Below, in pieces: positions 16,819-25,567 of a stretch of DNA of 64,000 bases. Position numbers and translations under genes: made by a program. Each line of letters starts with the position of its first letter. Position 1 is the stretch's first letter. Under the pieces are notes generated by a model. The model was given only the letters and a program-made list of their open reading frames with translations, made no database searches and was not told the DNA's origin. Source of the stretch: CAZGSN01 sp964371655 (GTDB lineage Bacteria > Desulfobacterota > Binatia > HRBIN30); the NCBI GenBank assembly GCA_964371655.1, contig CAYJOD010000025.1, forward strand, positions 13,346 through 77,345, given 5' to 3'.

Positions 16819-18083
16819 GCGCGCCCGAGCCGCGTCTCGCAGAGCGCCACGGTCTTCTCGACCAAGGCGAGCAGCTCGTCGCATTCGGCGGCGTTGATCA
16901 GCAGTCCGGGTTTGAACTGCAGCACCGAGCGGTCGAAGCCGGCGAAGAAGGCCCAGAGCCCGACCTCATAGCCGGCCGACGTCATCATCGGCCCCGCGTG
17001 CTCGAGATCGAAGCGCAGCCCCATGACCAGCCCGTTGCGCCGGATCTCGACGAGGAAAGGATGCCGCGCCCGAATCGCTTCCAGCCCGGCACCGAGGCGG
17101 TTCGACATTACCGTTGCGTTGTCGATGATCCCCGGACGCTGCAGAATCTCGAGCACCTTGAGCGCCACGTGGCAGCCAATCTCGGCGCCGCCGAAAGTCG
17201 ACACATGGCCCCAGCCATTGTCTTGCAGCCAGCCCGCAACCCGTTCGCTGAGAATCGTCGCGGCGATCGGGTAGATGCCGCCGGAGAGCCCTTTGCCGGT
17301 GACCAAAATATCCGGCTGCACGCCGTAGCCTTCGACGGCCCACATGCGGCCGGTGCGTCCCAGTCCGGTCTGCACTTCATCGGCAACGAACAGCGCACCG
17401 GTCTCTTCGCACAAGGCCTTCACGCCCGTGAGATAATTCGCCGCCGGCATCGGAAAACCAAGGGTCGCGGGAATCGTCTCGAGCAGCACCGCGGCCGCGT
17501 CGCGTCCCGCCAAGGCGGCCTTCATCGCCGCGAGATCGTTGAAGGGCACTTGCACGAATTCCGCCGCCGGCCCGTCGCACAGAAAATATTGCGCGTTCTT
17601 CAGATCGCCTGCCGCCAGGCCGAGACCGGTATGACCGTGGTAGCTACCAATCAGCGCGACGATCTTGCGCCGTTGCGTAGCGTGGCGTGCCGTCTTGATA
17701 GCGATGTCGATCGCTTCACTGCCGCTGGAGGCGAAGACGCTGTAGCGCAAGTCGCCGGGACAAACCTGCGCCAGAGCTTCTGCCAACCGCGCCCGCGGCA
17801 CACTGGCGAAGTGGTGATTGCCGACGTCGTAGAGCTCAACCGCCTCGCGCAGGGCGGCGATGATCTCCGGGTTGCGGTGCCCGAGGCTGAAGGTACCGCC
17901 GTTGATGTGCACGTCGAAGAGCTTGCGCCCGTCGAGATCCCAGAAGTAGTGACCCTCGCGCCGTCCCATCACCGGCGGCGCACCGAGCATCTTGAAGGTC
18001 TCGACGCGACCGGGGCAGACGTACCGCGCCGCCAGAGCGATCACCGCGTCCTTATCCAGAGTGTCTGTGCTTGCATACGACAT
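16815..18083 (-). CDS. class III PLP-dependent aminotransferase
   Basis: 422-residue fold-type I aminotransferase of class III (ornithine/GABA/glutamate-semialdehyde group). Motifs in order are DLDGRKLFDVH, GHRNPEI, SSGSEAIDIAIK (PLP phosphate site), SYHGHTG, LFVADEVQTGLGRTG (Asp/Glu-Val-Gln) and the PLP-lysine motif ILVTGKGLSGGIYP. The ATG at 18083 has a GGGAGGTGG ribosome binding site; the longer upstream frame is rejected. The downstream DUF6206-like gene overlaps it by four bases. Substrate not predictable from sequence alone. Confidence 0.88.
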   Translation of the reverse strand: MSYASTDTLDKDAVIALAARYVCPGRVETFKMLGAPPVMGRREGHYFWDLDGRKLFDVHINGGTFSLGHRNPEIIAALREAVELYDVGNHHFASVPRARLAEALAQVCPGDLRYSVFASSGSEAIDIAIKTARHATQRRKIVALIGSYHGHTGLGLAAGDLKNAQYFLCDGPAAEFVQVPFNDLAAMKAALAGRDAAAVLLETIPATLGFPMPAANYLTGVKALCEETGALFVADEVQTGLGRTGRMWAVEGYGVQPDILVTGKGLSGGIYPIAATILSERVAGWLQDNGWGHVSTFGGAEIGCHVALKVLEILQRPGIIDNATVMSNRLGAGLEAIRARHPFLVEIRRNGLVMGLRFDLEHAGPMMTSAGYEVGLWAFFAGFDRSVLQFKPGLLINAAECDELLALVEKTVALCETRLGRA

Positions 18084-18189
18084 CGACGCCACCTCCCTGC
18101 GGTGGCCGAGTATGCAACTCGAGCCCCTCTCTCGGCAAGCCGGGGCGAGGCGATCGTCGAAGCGACGGAGAAATCGCGCGTTCGTTCTT

Positions 18190-18294
18190 GTAGGGGCAAC
18201 CCCCCGTGGTTGCCCAAGCCTTGGTGGCGAGAGGATACCTGGATGACCTGTGTGAAGAGGGCAGGCACGGGGGCCTGCCCCTACGTCCGGAGGT
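18190..18294. repeat. dispersed palindromic repeat
   Basis: Left arm GTAGGGGCAACC and right arm GGGGGCCTGCCCCTAC flank a short spacer. A related fragment (GTGGGGCAGGCCTCCGTGCC) is at about 31048-31068. It occupies the divergent gap 18084-18382 between the aminotransferase and the lipoprotein genes. Confidence 0.5.
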
Positions 18295-18382
18295 TCCATC
18301 GGCGAATTCGCCGCGAGCCCGTCTTGCGCGCGGCCACCCGGCGTGGACTCACCCGCAGCGATGTGAGAGCATTTGCCGCTGC

Positions 18383-19819
18383 ATGGAACCGACAGCTTCA
18401 GCGGTACGCCCGTATTCGGGCCGGGTGCGAGCCCCGTGGTGGGTCCTTGTCGTCCTTGCCTTGGCGCTGGGAGCCGCGGGCTGCGGGGATAACGATCCGC
18501 CGCCACCGATCTGCTCGGAGAGCGCGGCGACATACGGTTGCCTGCAACGCGCCGAGCGCCCTCCGATCGCCGACACTCTCGCGGTCAACACTCATTTCTC
18601 GTCCAACGTCGATCGCGCCGCTCTGGCCAAGCTGCGCGCAGCCGGGGTACGCACCCTGCGCAACGACTTGATCTGGCAGGACGTCGAGAAGACGCGCGGC
18701 GTCTACGACTTCGTTGCCAGCGGCTACGACGCGCTGGTGGCGGCGGCGGAAGCGGAAGGATTGCGATTCCTGTTCATCCTAGATTACGGCAACTACCTCT
18801 ACGGCGGGTACCCGAAGGCCGTCGTCTCCGACGCCGGGCGCGCCGCGTTTGCGGCTTTCGCGGAAGCCGCGGCACAGCGTTATGGCGGGCGCGGGCATAC
18901 GTGGGAGATCTGGAATGAGCCGAATAGCCCCTCCTTTTGGATCGGCCCTTTGGTTCGCCCCAACCCAGAGCAGTATGCCCTTCTCGTGCAAGCCACCGTT
19001 CCGGCGCTGCGGCGCAGCGACCCAAGCGGCAAGATCCTGGCCGGTGCCGTCTTCTATGGAGACCTGACGAATGCCGAGATGTTCGGCGCCATCGAGGCAC
19101 CGGAGTTCTTGCGACGCCTGGCCGCGACCGGTGTCTTCCGCAGCGTCGACGGCGTCTCGGCGCACTTCTACCGCAGCGAGGCCCCGGAGACGGTGCAGCC
19201 CGACGTGGAAGCGATCCGGCAGATCGTGCGCGATGGAGGTGCGGACCTACCGGTGTGGAGCGGCGAGTGGGGATACAGCAGCTACGACCCGACCGCGCCG
19301 TCGACCGGATACAACTTCGTTGCCGCCGTCTCACTCGAACGGCAGGCGAGTTACATCGATCGCATGTACCTGACGAACTACGTGCTCGGTGTGCCGACTA
19401 GCGTTTACTACCAGGACCTCGACCCGGCGAATCCAAGCCCCGGCAACATCGAAGATCACTGGGGCCTGTATCGCAATGATCTGAGCGACAAGCCGGCGTA
19501 CGCTGCCGTATTCGCGCTCAATCGTTTGGTTGGCAACGCGCGCAGTCGTGGCACTCTCGTTCTCGATGCGGGCGAGCACGGCATTGTCTTCGACACCCAG
19601 CCGCAGACGACCACCGTGATGTGGGCCGAGCAGGAGGCGCGTTGGTTGGTGTCGGGCCGTGGTTCCGGCGTCCACTTGCTGAGCCGCGACGGCCACGATC
19701 AGACCCCGTCGACTCTTGCCGGCGGAGGATCCAGTGAGATTCATCTTCTCCCCGATGACGGACCGATCTATCTGGTCGGCGACATGCAGCTCAGTCGGGT
19801 GAGCGCGGCGGCGAGATGA
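18383..19819 (+). CDS. lipoprotein with glycoside-hydrolase (clan GH-A-like) domain
   Basis: 478 residues. Residues about 18-37 are hydrophobic and end in a lipobox-like LGAAGC, predicting a lipoprotein anchored after export. The body is a TIM-barrel glycosidase-type domain: GVRTLRNDLIWQDVEKTRG, WEIWNEPNSPSFW (the NEP acid/base Glu) and, about 110 residues on, WSGEWGYSS (probable nucleophile Glu). This pattern matches GH39/GH5-like enzymes of clan GH-A, which retain anomeric configuration. Substrate not identified. The C-terminal 80 residues resemble a small beta domain. The ATG at 18383 starts just before the signal sequence; no operon partner on this strand. Confidence 0.8.
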   Translation: MEPTASAVRPYSGRVRAPWWVLVVLALALGAAGCGDNDPPPPICSESAATYGCLQRAERPPIADTLAVNTHFSSNVDRAALAKLRAAGVRTLRNDLIWQDVEKTRGVYDFVASGYDALVAAAEAEGLRFLFILDYGNYLYGGYPKAVVSDAGRAAFAAFAEAAAQRYGGRGHTWEIWNEPNSPSFWIGPLVRPNPEQYALLVQATVPALRRSDPSGKILAGAVFYGDLTNAEMFGAIEAPEFLRRLAATGVFRSVDGVSAHFYRSEAPETVQPDVEAIRQIVRDGGADLPVWSGEWGYSSYDPTAPSTGYNFVAAVSLERQASYIDRMYLTNYVLGVPTSVYYQDLDPANPSPGNIEDHWGLYRNDLSDKPAYAAVFALNRLVGNARSRGTLVLDAGEHGIVFDTQPQTTTVMWAEQEARWLVSGRGSGVHLLSRDGHDQTPSTLAGGGSSEIHLLPDDGPIYLVGDMQLSRVSAAAR

Positions 19820-19870
19820 CCGCGCGGCATCGGGATGAGGGACTGGGCTACGGTAAGGGGATCGACCTCA

Positions 19871-20141
19871 CGGCGCAGGCTAAAGTCCTGCGCCTACATC
19901 AGTCAGAACAGCCCGCGGCAACGGGCTGTTGGCGCAGGACGGCTTTGCACTTAACCTCGACTCGGAATGTTTCTATCCGACAACACCAATTGTCATTCCG
20001 AGCGGGAGCGAGGAATCTGCACTGGAATGTCGGGTGGCTGCCGCACTCGGAAGATTCCTCGCCGCGGAAGTGCAACGGCTCGGAATGACATCCGTGGAGA
20101 CTCTTAGTGCAAAGCCCGCACAGGACTTTAGCCTGCGCCGG
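19871..20141. repeat. three-layer nested palindromic element
   Basis: The outer arms GGCGCAGGCTAAAGTCCTG and CAGGACTTTAGCCTGCGCC enclose a hairpin (ACAGCCCG...CGGGCTGT, about 19909-19929). They also enclose a second element with GGCTTTGCAC/GTGCAAAGCC ends (19941-20116), itself holding the CATTCCGAGC core also found at 3839-3943. The gap 19820-20205 contains no gene. Confidence 0.75.
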
Positions 20142-20205
20142 TGATGGGCAAGCTGAATGCGGCATCGTCGTCACGACGGAAACACCTGCACGCAGGAGAT
20201 CTGAT

Positions 20206-21567
20206 ATGGCCATCGAATCCATCAACCCCGCCACCGGTAAATTGCTGAAGCGTTTCAAGCCGCAGAGCTGGGCGCACGTCGATCGTGCCCTCGGCGCGGC
20301 CGCGGCGGCGTTCCCGGCGTGGCGGAAGAAATCCTACAGCGAGCGCGGGCTGGTTCTGCGGCGAGCGGCGCGGGTGCTGCGCGCCGACAAGAAGCTGGCA
20401 CAGCTCATCACCGCGGAGATGGGCAAGCCGATCACGCAGTCGAAAGCCGAGATCGAGAAGTGCGCCTGGGCCTGCGAGTACTACGCCGACAACGCCGAGC
20501 GCTTGCTGGCGATCGAAGTGATCCCAACCGACGCGCAGAAGAGCTACGTGCGCTTCGACCCGCTCGGCACCGTGCTCGCGGTGATGCCCTGGAACTTCCC
20601 CTTCTGGCAGGTGTTCCGCTTCGCTGCCCCGGCGCTGATGGCGGGCAATGTCGCCGTTCTCAAACACGCCTCCAACGTTCCGCAGTGCGCCCTGCAGATC
20701 GAAGACGTCTTGCGCCGAGCCAAGCTTCCGCAAGGTTGCTTCCAGACGCTTCTGGTGCCGTCGGGCATGGTGAACCGCATCATCGCGAATCCGCGCGTTG
20801 CCGCGATCACCCTCACCGGCAGCGGGCCGGCAGGGATACAGGTGGCGACCGCCGCCGCTAAGCACTTGAAGAAGACGGTGCTGGAGCTCGGCGGCGCCGA
20901 CCCCTTCATCGTCCTGCGCGATGCCGACCTCGAAGCGTGCTGTGCCGCGGCGGCGCTGGCGCGCACGATCAACTCCGGCCAGAGCTGCATCGCCGCGAAA
21001 CGCTTCATCGTCGAACGCACGATCGCCAAGGAGTTCACCGACCGCTTCGTGGAAGCGATGCAAGCCTTGCGCGTCGGCGATCCGACCTCGCCGCGCACGG
21101 CGGTTGGACCCTTGGCGCGTGCCGACCTGGTCGACGAGCTCGATCAGCAGGTGCAGCGCTCGCTACGTCGCGGGGCGCGCCTGTTGATCGGTGGCACCAA
21201 GCTCCTCGGCCCGGGATTTTTCTACGTCCCCACCGTCCTTGCCGACGTGCGTCCGGGAATGCCGGCCTACGACGACGAGCTCTTCGGCCCGGTGGCCAGC
21301 GTCATCGTCGCTCGCGACGCCGACGATGCCGTGCGCATCGCCAACGACTCCTGCTTCGGGCTCGGCGCCAGCGTCTGGACACGCAATCTCGCCAAGGCGG
21401 AGGAGCTGGCGGCGCGCATCGAGTCCGGCGTCGTGCACGTCAACGACTCGGTCAAGTCGGATCCACGCCTGCCGTTCGGCGGCGTCAAGCAGTCAGGTTA
21501 CGGCCGCGAGCTCGGTGCCTACGGGATCAAGGAGTTCACCAACATCAAAACGGTGGTCGTAAAGTAG
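20206..21567 (+). CDS. NAD(P)-dependent aldehyde dehydrogenase (succinate-semialdehyde type)
   Basis: 453 residues, slightly shorter than the 480-500 typical of the superfamily, as in Sad/YneI-like succinate-semialdehyde dehydrogenases. Motifs: MPWNFPFWQVFR (cofactor/oxyanion region), LTGSGPAG, VLELGGADPFIV (general-base Glu) and NSGQSCIAAKRF (catalytic Cys). It ends PFGGVKQSGYGRELGAYGIKEF. The family oxidises an aldehyde to the acid through a Cys thiohemiacetal, cytoplasmic. CAGGAG lies eight bases before the ATG at 20206. Monocistronic. The substrate is uncertain; succinate semialdehyde is the most likely by similarity. Confidence 0.88.
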   Translation: MAIESINPATGKLLKRFKPQSWAHVDRALGAAAAAFPAWRKKSYSERGLVLRRAARVLRADKKLAQLITAEMGKPITQSKAEIEKCAWACEYYADNAERLLAIEVIPTDAQKSYVRFDPLGTVLAVMPWNFPFWQVFRFAAPALMAGNVAVLKHASNVPQCALQIEDVLRRAKLPQGCFQTLLVPSGMVNRIIANPRVAAITLTGSGPAGIQVATAAAKHLKKTVLELGGADPFIVLRDADLEACCAAAALARTINSGQSCIAAKRFIVERTIAKEFTDRFVEAMQALRVGDPTSPRTAVGPLARADLVDELDQQVQRSLRRGARLLIGGTKLLGPGFFYVPTVLADVRPGMPAYDDELFGPVASVIVARDADDAVRIANDSCFGLGASVWTRNLAKAEELAARIESGVVHVNDSVKSDPRLPFGGVKQSGYGRELGAYGIKEFTNIKTVVVK

Positions 21568-21713
21568 CAGCGGTGCGCCTTCGGATCGTGGATCAGGCAG
21601 ACGCGGTGGCGGCAGCCGTGGTTTTCGATCTTACCCTTTCGTCGAAGGCCATGACCCGATTTGCACCGAGTCACGCCTCAGCTCCGGCGAGCACTTGTGG
21701 TATATGTTCGTCC

Positions 21714-21986
21714 GTGGACCGCGACTCCGAAGCACGACGGCTGGCACGCTTATACGTCTGGTGGCAGGCACCTGAAGTCACTCTCGCCGAGCCTCGTAAA
21801 CTGCTCTGTCAGATCCTGAAGGTTGGGCGCGCCGAGGACTACGCTATCGCCGAGCAGATCTGGGGAGAGCCGGCTTTGCGCCGAGCCCTGACGGATGCGC
21901 TTCCGGGCGACATCGACCCCAAGTCCGAGAACTTCTGGCGTCTTCACTTCGGCGCCGATCCGGTCGCGAAAGGGAGGGGGCGGTGA
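21714..21986 (+). CDS. small partner protein of an AbiEii-type nucleotidyltransferase
   Basis: 90 residues from GTG 21714; ATG 21651 in the same frame is an alternative with no better ribosome binding site. The sequence includes RRLARLYVWWQAPEVTLAEP, KVGRAEDYAIAEQIWG and a tail SENFWRLHFG. Small proteins of this kind commonly precede AbiEii/AbiGii-family nucleotidyltransferases and are presumed antitoxins. Its stop overlaps the downstream start (GTGA), supporting a two-gene unit. No DNA-binding motif is obvious. Role inferred from position. Confidence 0.65.
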   Translation: MDRDSEARRLARLYVWWQAPEVTLAEPRKLLCQILKVGRAEDYAIAEQIWGEPALRRALTDALPGDIDPKSENFWRLHFGADPVAKGRGR

Positions 21987-22636
21987 TACACGTCGAAATC
22001 CTTCCGGGACCGCAACGCGCTTTCTGGGATGACGAGATAGGCCTGCTGCCACGCGGCTGGGTGCTGTACGGCGGTACAGCAATTGCCCTTCAATTGGGGC
22101 ACCGACAGTCCTTGGACTTCGACTTCTTCTCCTCGGCTCCCCTCGACCGCGCGGCTCTGCGCCAATCGAGCGCAGCCGTCGCCACAGCACGGACAATCCA
22201 AGACGAACCGAACACCCTCACGGTGATCGCGGAGAAGGCCGGACAACCCACCAAGCTATCATTTTTCGGTGGAATCGGATTTGGCCGTGTTGGTGAGCCC
22301 CTACGGACTCCGCAAAAAGTTCCTGTCGCCTCGCTCCTAGACTTGTTCGGCACCAAGTTGGCAACAATCACGCAACGAATCGAAGCGCGCGACTACATCG
22401 ATATCGCAGCCATCCTGGCTTCCGGCCTAGGCATCAATCAGGGGATCGGGGCACTGCTCGCTCTCTACGGGGATCAGGCAAGTGGACTGCAATCTATAAA
22501 GACCATGGCGTGGTTCAAGGACGGCGGTCTCGAAGCCATTCTGGCACCTGCGGTGAAGCAACGACTTATTGTCGCCGCGCAAGAGTTCGACACACAGACC
22601 CGCGCACTACCCCTCCTTTCGCAAAGGCTCGACTAA
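21983..22636 (+). CDS. AbiEii/AbiGii-family nucleotidyltransferase (toxin-like)
   Basis: 217 residues. The nucleotidyltransferase-fold signature is clear near residue 30: LYGGTAIALQLGHRQSLDFDFF, giving the GG...(L)GHR.S.D.D pattern with the catalytic acidic pair. RDYIDIAAIL appears near residue 135. Members act as toxins in type IV or related TA systems and in abortive infection, some by modifying tRNA. The gene starts inside the stop of its small partner and ends shortly before a convergent oxidoreductase gene. Function in phage defence is an inference from family only. Confidence 0.8.
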   Translation: MIHVEILPGPQRAFWDDEIGLLPRGWVLYGGTAIALQLGHRQSLDFDFFSSAPLDRAALRQSSAAVATARTIQDEPNTLTVIAEKAGQPTKLSFFGGIGFGRVGEPLRTPQKVPVASLLDLFGTKLATITQRIEARDYIDIAAILASGLGINQGIGALLALYGDQASGLQSIKTMAWFKDGGLEAILAPAVKQRLIVAAQEFDTQTRALPLLSQRLD

Positions 22637-22712
22637 CTCCGCGGGTGACGCAGGAAGACCGGGAGGACGTTTTGCGCGCGAGGTGCTGACCGCCGTCCTT
22701 CAGCGCCCCGAT

Positions 22713-24215
22713 CTACTGCAACGCCGCGCGTGCGGCGCGCCAGGCGCCTTGGATGACGTTTCCGACGCCGGCGCCGCTCTCGCTCTGCGAGCCGACGAAC
22801 CACAGACCGCGCACCGGCGTGCGGTGCGGGATGCCGGCCTTCCCCAGGACCGGTGCGACGCCGCCGAAGCTGTGATGCGAGAGGAACGTCCGCGCCTTGA
22901 AATCTTCCGGCGTCAGGATGACGCGCACCTTGGTGCGGGCGGCGAGACCAGGAATGAACGGCTCCGCCGCGGCGACCAGCTTGTCGGCGAGCTCCTCGCG
23001 GCGCTCGCTCCAGGTGCCGTCGGACAACCGATTCGGCGCCACCGTGTAGATGGTGACCGCGTGGCAACCGGGCGGGGCCATCTCCGGCGAGTGCATGGAA
23101 GGAACGTAGATCAGAAATCCGTCGCGGCCTTCGTGATAGTGCCCGCTACGGCAGTCGGCGACGCCGCCTTCGATGTCGTAGGTGCCGTAGTAATAGTAGA
23201 GCGGGTGCGGCTGCCGCGGGTCGAAGTCGATCCCAAGGTGCACCATCAGCACCGATTCCATCAACGGCAGCTCCGATACCTTCGCAGCGAAGTCCGCCGG
23301 CAGGTGCTCGCTGCCGACCAGTTGTACGAAGGCCTCGCGCGCACCACCGCTGACGAAGACCATGTCCGCGGGCTCGATGTCATCGACAACGACGCCTCGA
23401 ACGACACCGGCCTCGATTGCGACACGGCAAACGCCGCAACTGGTGCGGATGCGACCGCCGCCCTCCGCCACGACCTTGGCGAGGGCATCGATCAGCCGCT
23501 CGCAGCCGCCGGCGATGTAATGGTGGCTCTGCCCGGCGCCCGGCGCCGCGAGCGGAACCCGCTTGTCGTAGACGGCTTCCGGGTTCACGGCCGGGATACC
23601 CAGGCCGGGGAACTCGTCGGGCCGCACGACGAAGTCGGCGAGGATCGAAATGAACACCGCCTGCAAGCGCTTCGAGTCGAAGAAGTGATCCATGATCCGC
23701 TGCGCGTTCCAGTTGCGCTTCGACCACAGCGGCAGCAGCTCGGCGAAGAGTCGCGCCCGCAGGATCAGCGCCTTCGCGGCGGACGACCACTCCGCGCGCG
23801 CAGCTAGATCCATCACCCGCGTCATGCGGTTGTGGAAGCGGTAGTAGCGATCGAGGTTGCGACTCTCTGCGGGGAAGATCTCCTTCAAGCGCTCGCGTCG
23901 CCACAACGGACCTTGGTAGTGGTCGGGAATCTCGACGCGAAAATCTGGAAAGACGTAGACCCGATCGCCACGGATCAAGCACACGCGTTCGCTCACACCC
24001 AGTGCCGCGAGAATGCGTCCGACCGGCTCCGATGGTGCGAGCCCGGCGATGAGAAGCGGGCCGAGATCCCACCTAAACCCGTCGCGCTCCAATGTCGCGG
24101 TCACGCCACCGATGCGCGGCCACTGCTCGTACACCGTGACCTCGTGCCCGGCTTTCGCCAGCACCGCCGCCGCCGTGAGGCCGCCGACACCGGAGCCGAT
24201 GACCGCCGCCTTCAT
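22713..24215 (-). CDS. FAD-dependent oxidoreductase of the CrtI/phytoene-desaturase-like family
   Basis: 500 residues. It opens with the dinucleotide-binding motif KAAVIGSGVGGLTAAAVLAKAG followed by VYEQWPRIGGV. A C-terminal FAD-contact segment (GLWFVGSQSESGAGVGNVIQG) is typical of phytoene-desaturase-like amine oxidases/isomerases. Family members desaturate or isomerise carotenoids, retinoids or other polyenes; no carotenoid genes accompany it here, so the substrate is open. The ATG at 24215 directly precedes the Rossmann motif; the extra upstream frame is rejected. Convergent with the AbiEii-type pair. Confidence 0.85.
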   Translation of the reverse strand: MKAAVIGSGVGGLTAAAVLAKAGHEVTVYEQWPRIGGVTATLERDGFRWDLGPLLIAGLAPSEPVGRILAALGVSERVCLIRGDRVYVFPDFRVEIPDHYQGPLWRRERLKEIFPAESRNLDRYYRFHNRMTRVMDLAARAEWSSAAKALILRARLFAELLPLWSKRNWNAQRIMDHFFDSKRLQAVFISILADFVVRPDEFPGLGIPAVNPEAVYDKRVPLAAPGAGQSHHYIAGGCERLIDALAKVVAEGGGRIRTSCGVCRVAIEAGVVRGVVVDDIEPADMVFVSGGAREAFVQLVGSEHLPADFAAKVSELPLMESVLMVHLGIDFDPRQPHPLYYYYGTYDIEGGVADCRSGHYHEGRDGFLIYVPSMHSPEMAPPGCHAVTIYTVAPNRLSDGTWSERREELADKLVAAAEPFIPGLAARTKVRVILTPEDFKARTFLSHHSFGGVAPVLGKAGIPHRTPVRGLWFVGSQSESGAGVGNVIQGAWRAARAALQ

Positions 24216-24430
24216 GTCGGCACGACCGTGGGCGCATTCATCGCACGCGAAATAAAGGATGCTGGATGCGAAGTCCAACCAACAGGTTGAGCGAATCTGA
24301 CCGCTTGCTCACGCGCGACTCTGACATGGCAAACGCCTGCGGATCTCGACCTGAGCCGCGACCGTTAGGGAGCCGTTACCCGTGGGACCTCCCGCACTGG
24401 GCGGGCCAGCTGCATGGGTAGGTGCCAGGG

Positions 24431-24601
24431 GGCTTTGCACATAAATTCGGCCGTGGTCCGATCTGTGGACACGATACGTTGTGGAGTGCGGTGGCTTGCC
24501 ACCGCTTTGTCCGATTCGGCGCCGTGAGCCGTGGGGTGACAGAAAAGCGGGAGCAAGCTCCCGCACTCCAAAGCGCCCACGACGAATGTATGTGCAAAGC
24601 C
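24431..24601. repeat. 171-bp element with GGCTTTGCAC terminal inverted repeats (copy 2)
   Basis: It begins GGCTTTGCAC (24431-24440), ends GTGCAAAGCC (24592-24601), and is the reverse-complement homologue of 8783-8953 with the same length. Interior palindromes are GTGGAGTGCGGTGGCTTGCC and GCGGGAGCAAGCTCCCGCAC. The gap 24216-24685 holds no gene. Confidence 0.8.
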
Positions 24602-24685
24602 GTGCCGGGGCATCAAACCGTCCTACAGGCACTCGCGCAAACTGTATTGACGCGTTAGCGGTCGCAACGCAAAATCGGGCGCTCG

Positions 24686-25102
24686 ATGGACGACGATTCA
24701 AAGCGCAAGCCACTCCCAGAGACCCTACCGAACACCACGACACAAGCGCGCTCGCGCCCGTTTGCCGAGCCCAAGCCGATCGAGGTTGTCGTCCTTCCCG
24801 ACACCGAGACGGTCGACGACGTCGTCGTCGAGACCGAGGTCAAGCAACGCACAAAGGTGCGCCGGTGGACCACTTTCCCGTTCCCCGCACGCCCCGAGGT
24901 GCCGCAGAACTTCTGGCTCCTACTGATCGTTGCGGCCCTTGCTCTGGTGTTCTCTTGGCATTGGGTATTGTCGCCCCTGGTGGCGCACGCCGAGCACACG
25001 GTCCAGCGTCGGATCTACGGTGAGCGAACCTACGAAGCACCGACGAGCAATCCGCACGTGCACAGACAGAAGAAACCCATCCTGGGTTTCCGAGTTTGGT
25101 GA
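24686..25102 (+). CDS. hypothetical single-pass membrane protein
   Basis: 138 residues. The N-terminal about 70 residues are hydrophilic (Pro, Thr, Glu rich, with VVVLPDTETVDDVVVETEV). One transmembrane helix follows at about 75-93 (FWLLLIVAALALVFSWHWVL), then a basic tail of about 45 residues. No family recognised. It lies alone between a repeat element and the TacAT-like pair. The coding call rests on uninterrupted length, plausible composition and a clear membrane helix. Confidence 0.6.
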   Translation: MDDDSKRKPLPETLPNTTTQARSRPFAEPKPIEVVVLPDTETVDDVVVETEVKQRTKVRRWTTFPFPARPEVPQNFWLLLIVAALALVFSWHWVLSPLVAHAEHTVQRRIYGERTYEAPTSNPHVHRQKKPILGFRVW

Positions 25103-25297
25103 GCACTCTCCGCAACGCTGCGGCGGCTTGCGACTAAACTGCAGGCTTCGGTAGCCCCCTTCCGGTGTTCTTCACCCTGCCGGCGGGAGATATCAGCCGA
25201 GTGATTGGAAGGTCGCCGCCTTGAGAGAGGTGTCGGATGAGCCACTGAACGCAGCCGGGTCTACGCTTCAAAACATCTTCGGTGTATACGCAGCAGT

Positions 25298-25567
25298 ATG
25301 GAGCAAGCAACCCAGATCTCAGCGCAGGTATCGCGGGCCACAAGAGAGCTACTTGAGCGTCACATCCGAGCAACTGGCGTCAAGAAGGGCCACCTCGTCG
25401 AGCAGGCATTGCGCCACCACTTGCGGGCACTACAAGAACTGCCGGTGGATATGATCGTCCATCCGAAGCTCGTGGTATCAAGGAAATCGGGCGACGCGAT
25501 TCTTCGGCAAGTCGACAAAGGGAGACCCACCAAGGCGCTCCGCCAACTGATGCGCGATGGAGATTAG
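25298..25567 (+). CDS. ribbon-helix-helix-type antitoxin (TacA-like)
   Basis: 89 residues. The N-terminal segment QATQISAQVSRATRELLERH, then KKGHLVEQALRHHLRALQEL, has the ribbon-helix-helix pattern of antitoxins that repress their own operon. The tail (MIVHPKLVVSRKSGDAILRQV, PTKALRQLM) would be the toxin-binding part. It overlaps by 11 bases the start of a GNAT acetyltransferase frame, the arrangement of TacAT/AtaRT-like modules whose toxins acetylate aminoacyl-tRNA. The toxin is frameshifted, so the antitoxin may be orphaned. Confidence 0.78.
   Translation: MEQATQISAQVSRATRELLERHIRATGVKKGHLVEQALRHHLRALQELPVDMIVHPKLVVSRKSGDAILRQVDKGRPTKALRQLMRDGD

Noticed and set aside
16809..18671. 620-codon plus-strand frame over the aminotransferase
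   Set aside because: Antisense shadow; the minus-strand protein has all class III motifs.
22569..23807. 412-codon plus-strand frame over the FAD oxidoreductase
   Set aside because: Shadow frame without motifs.
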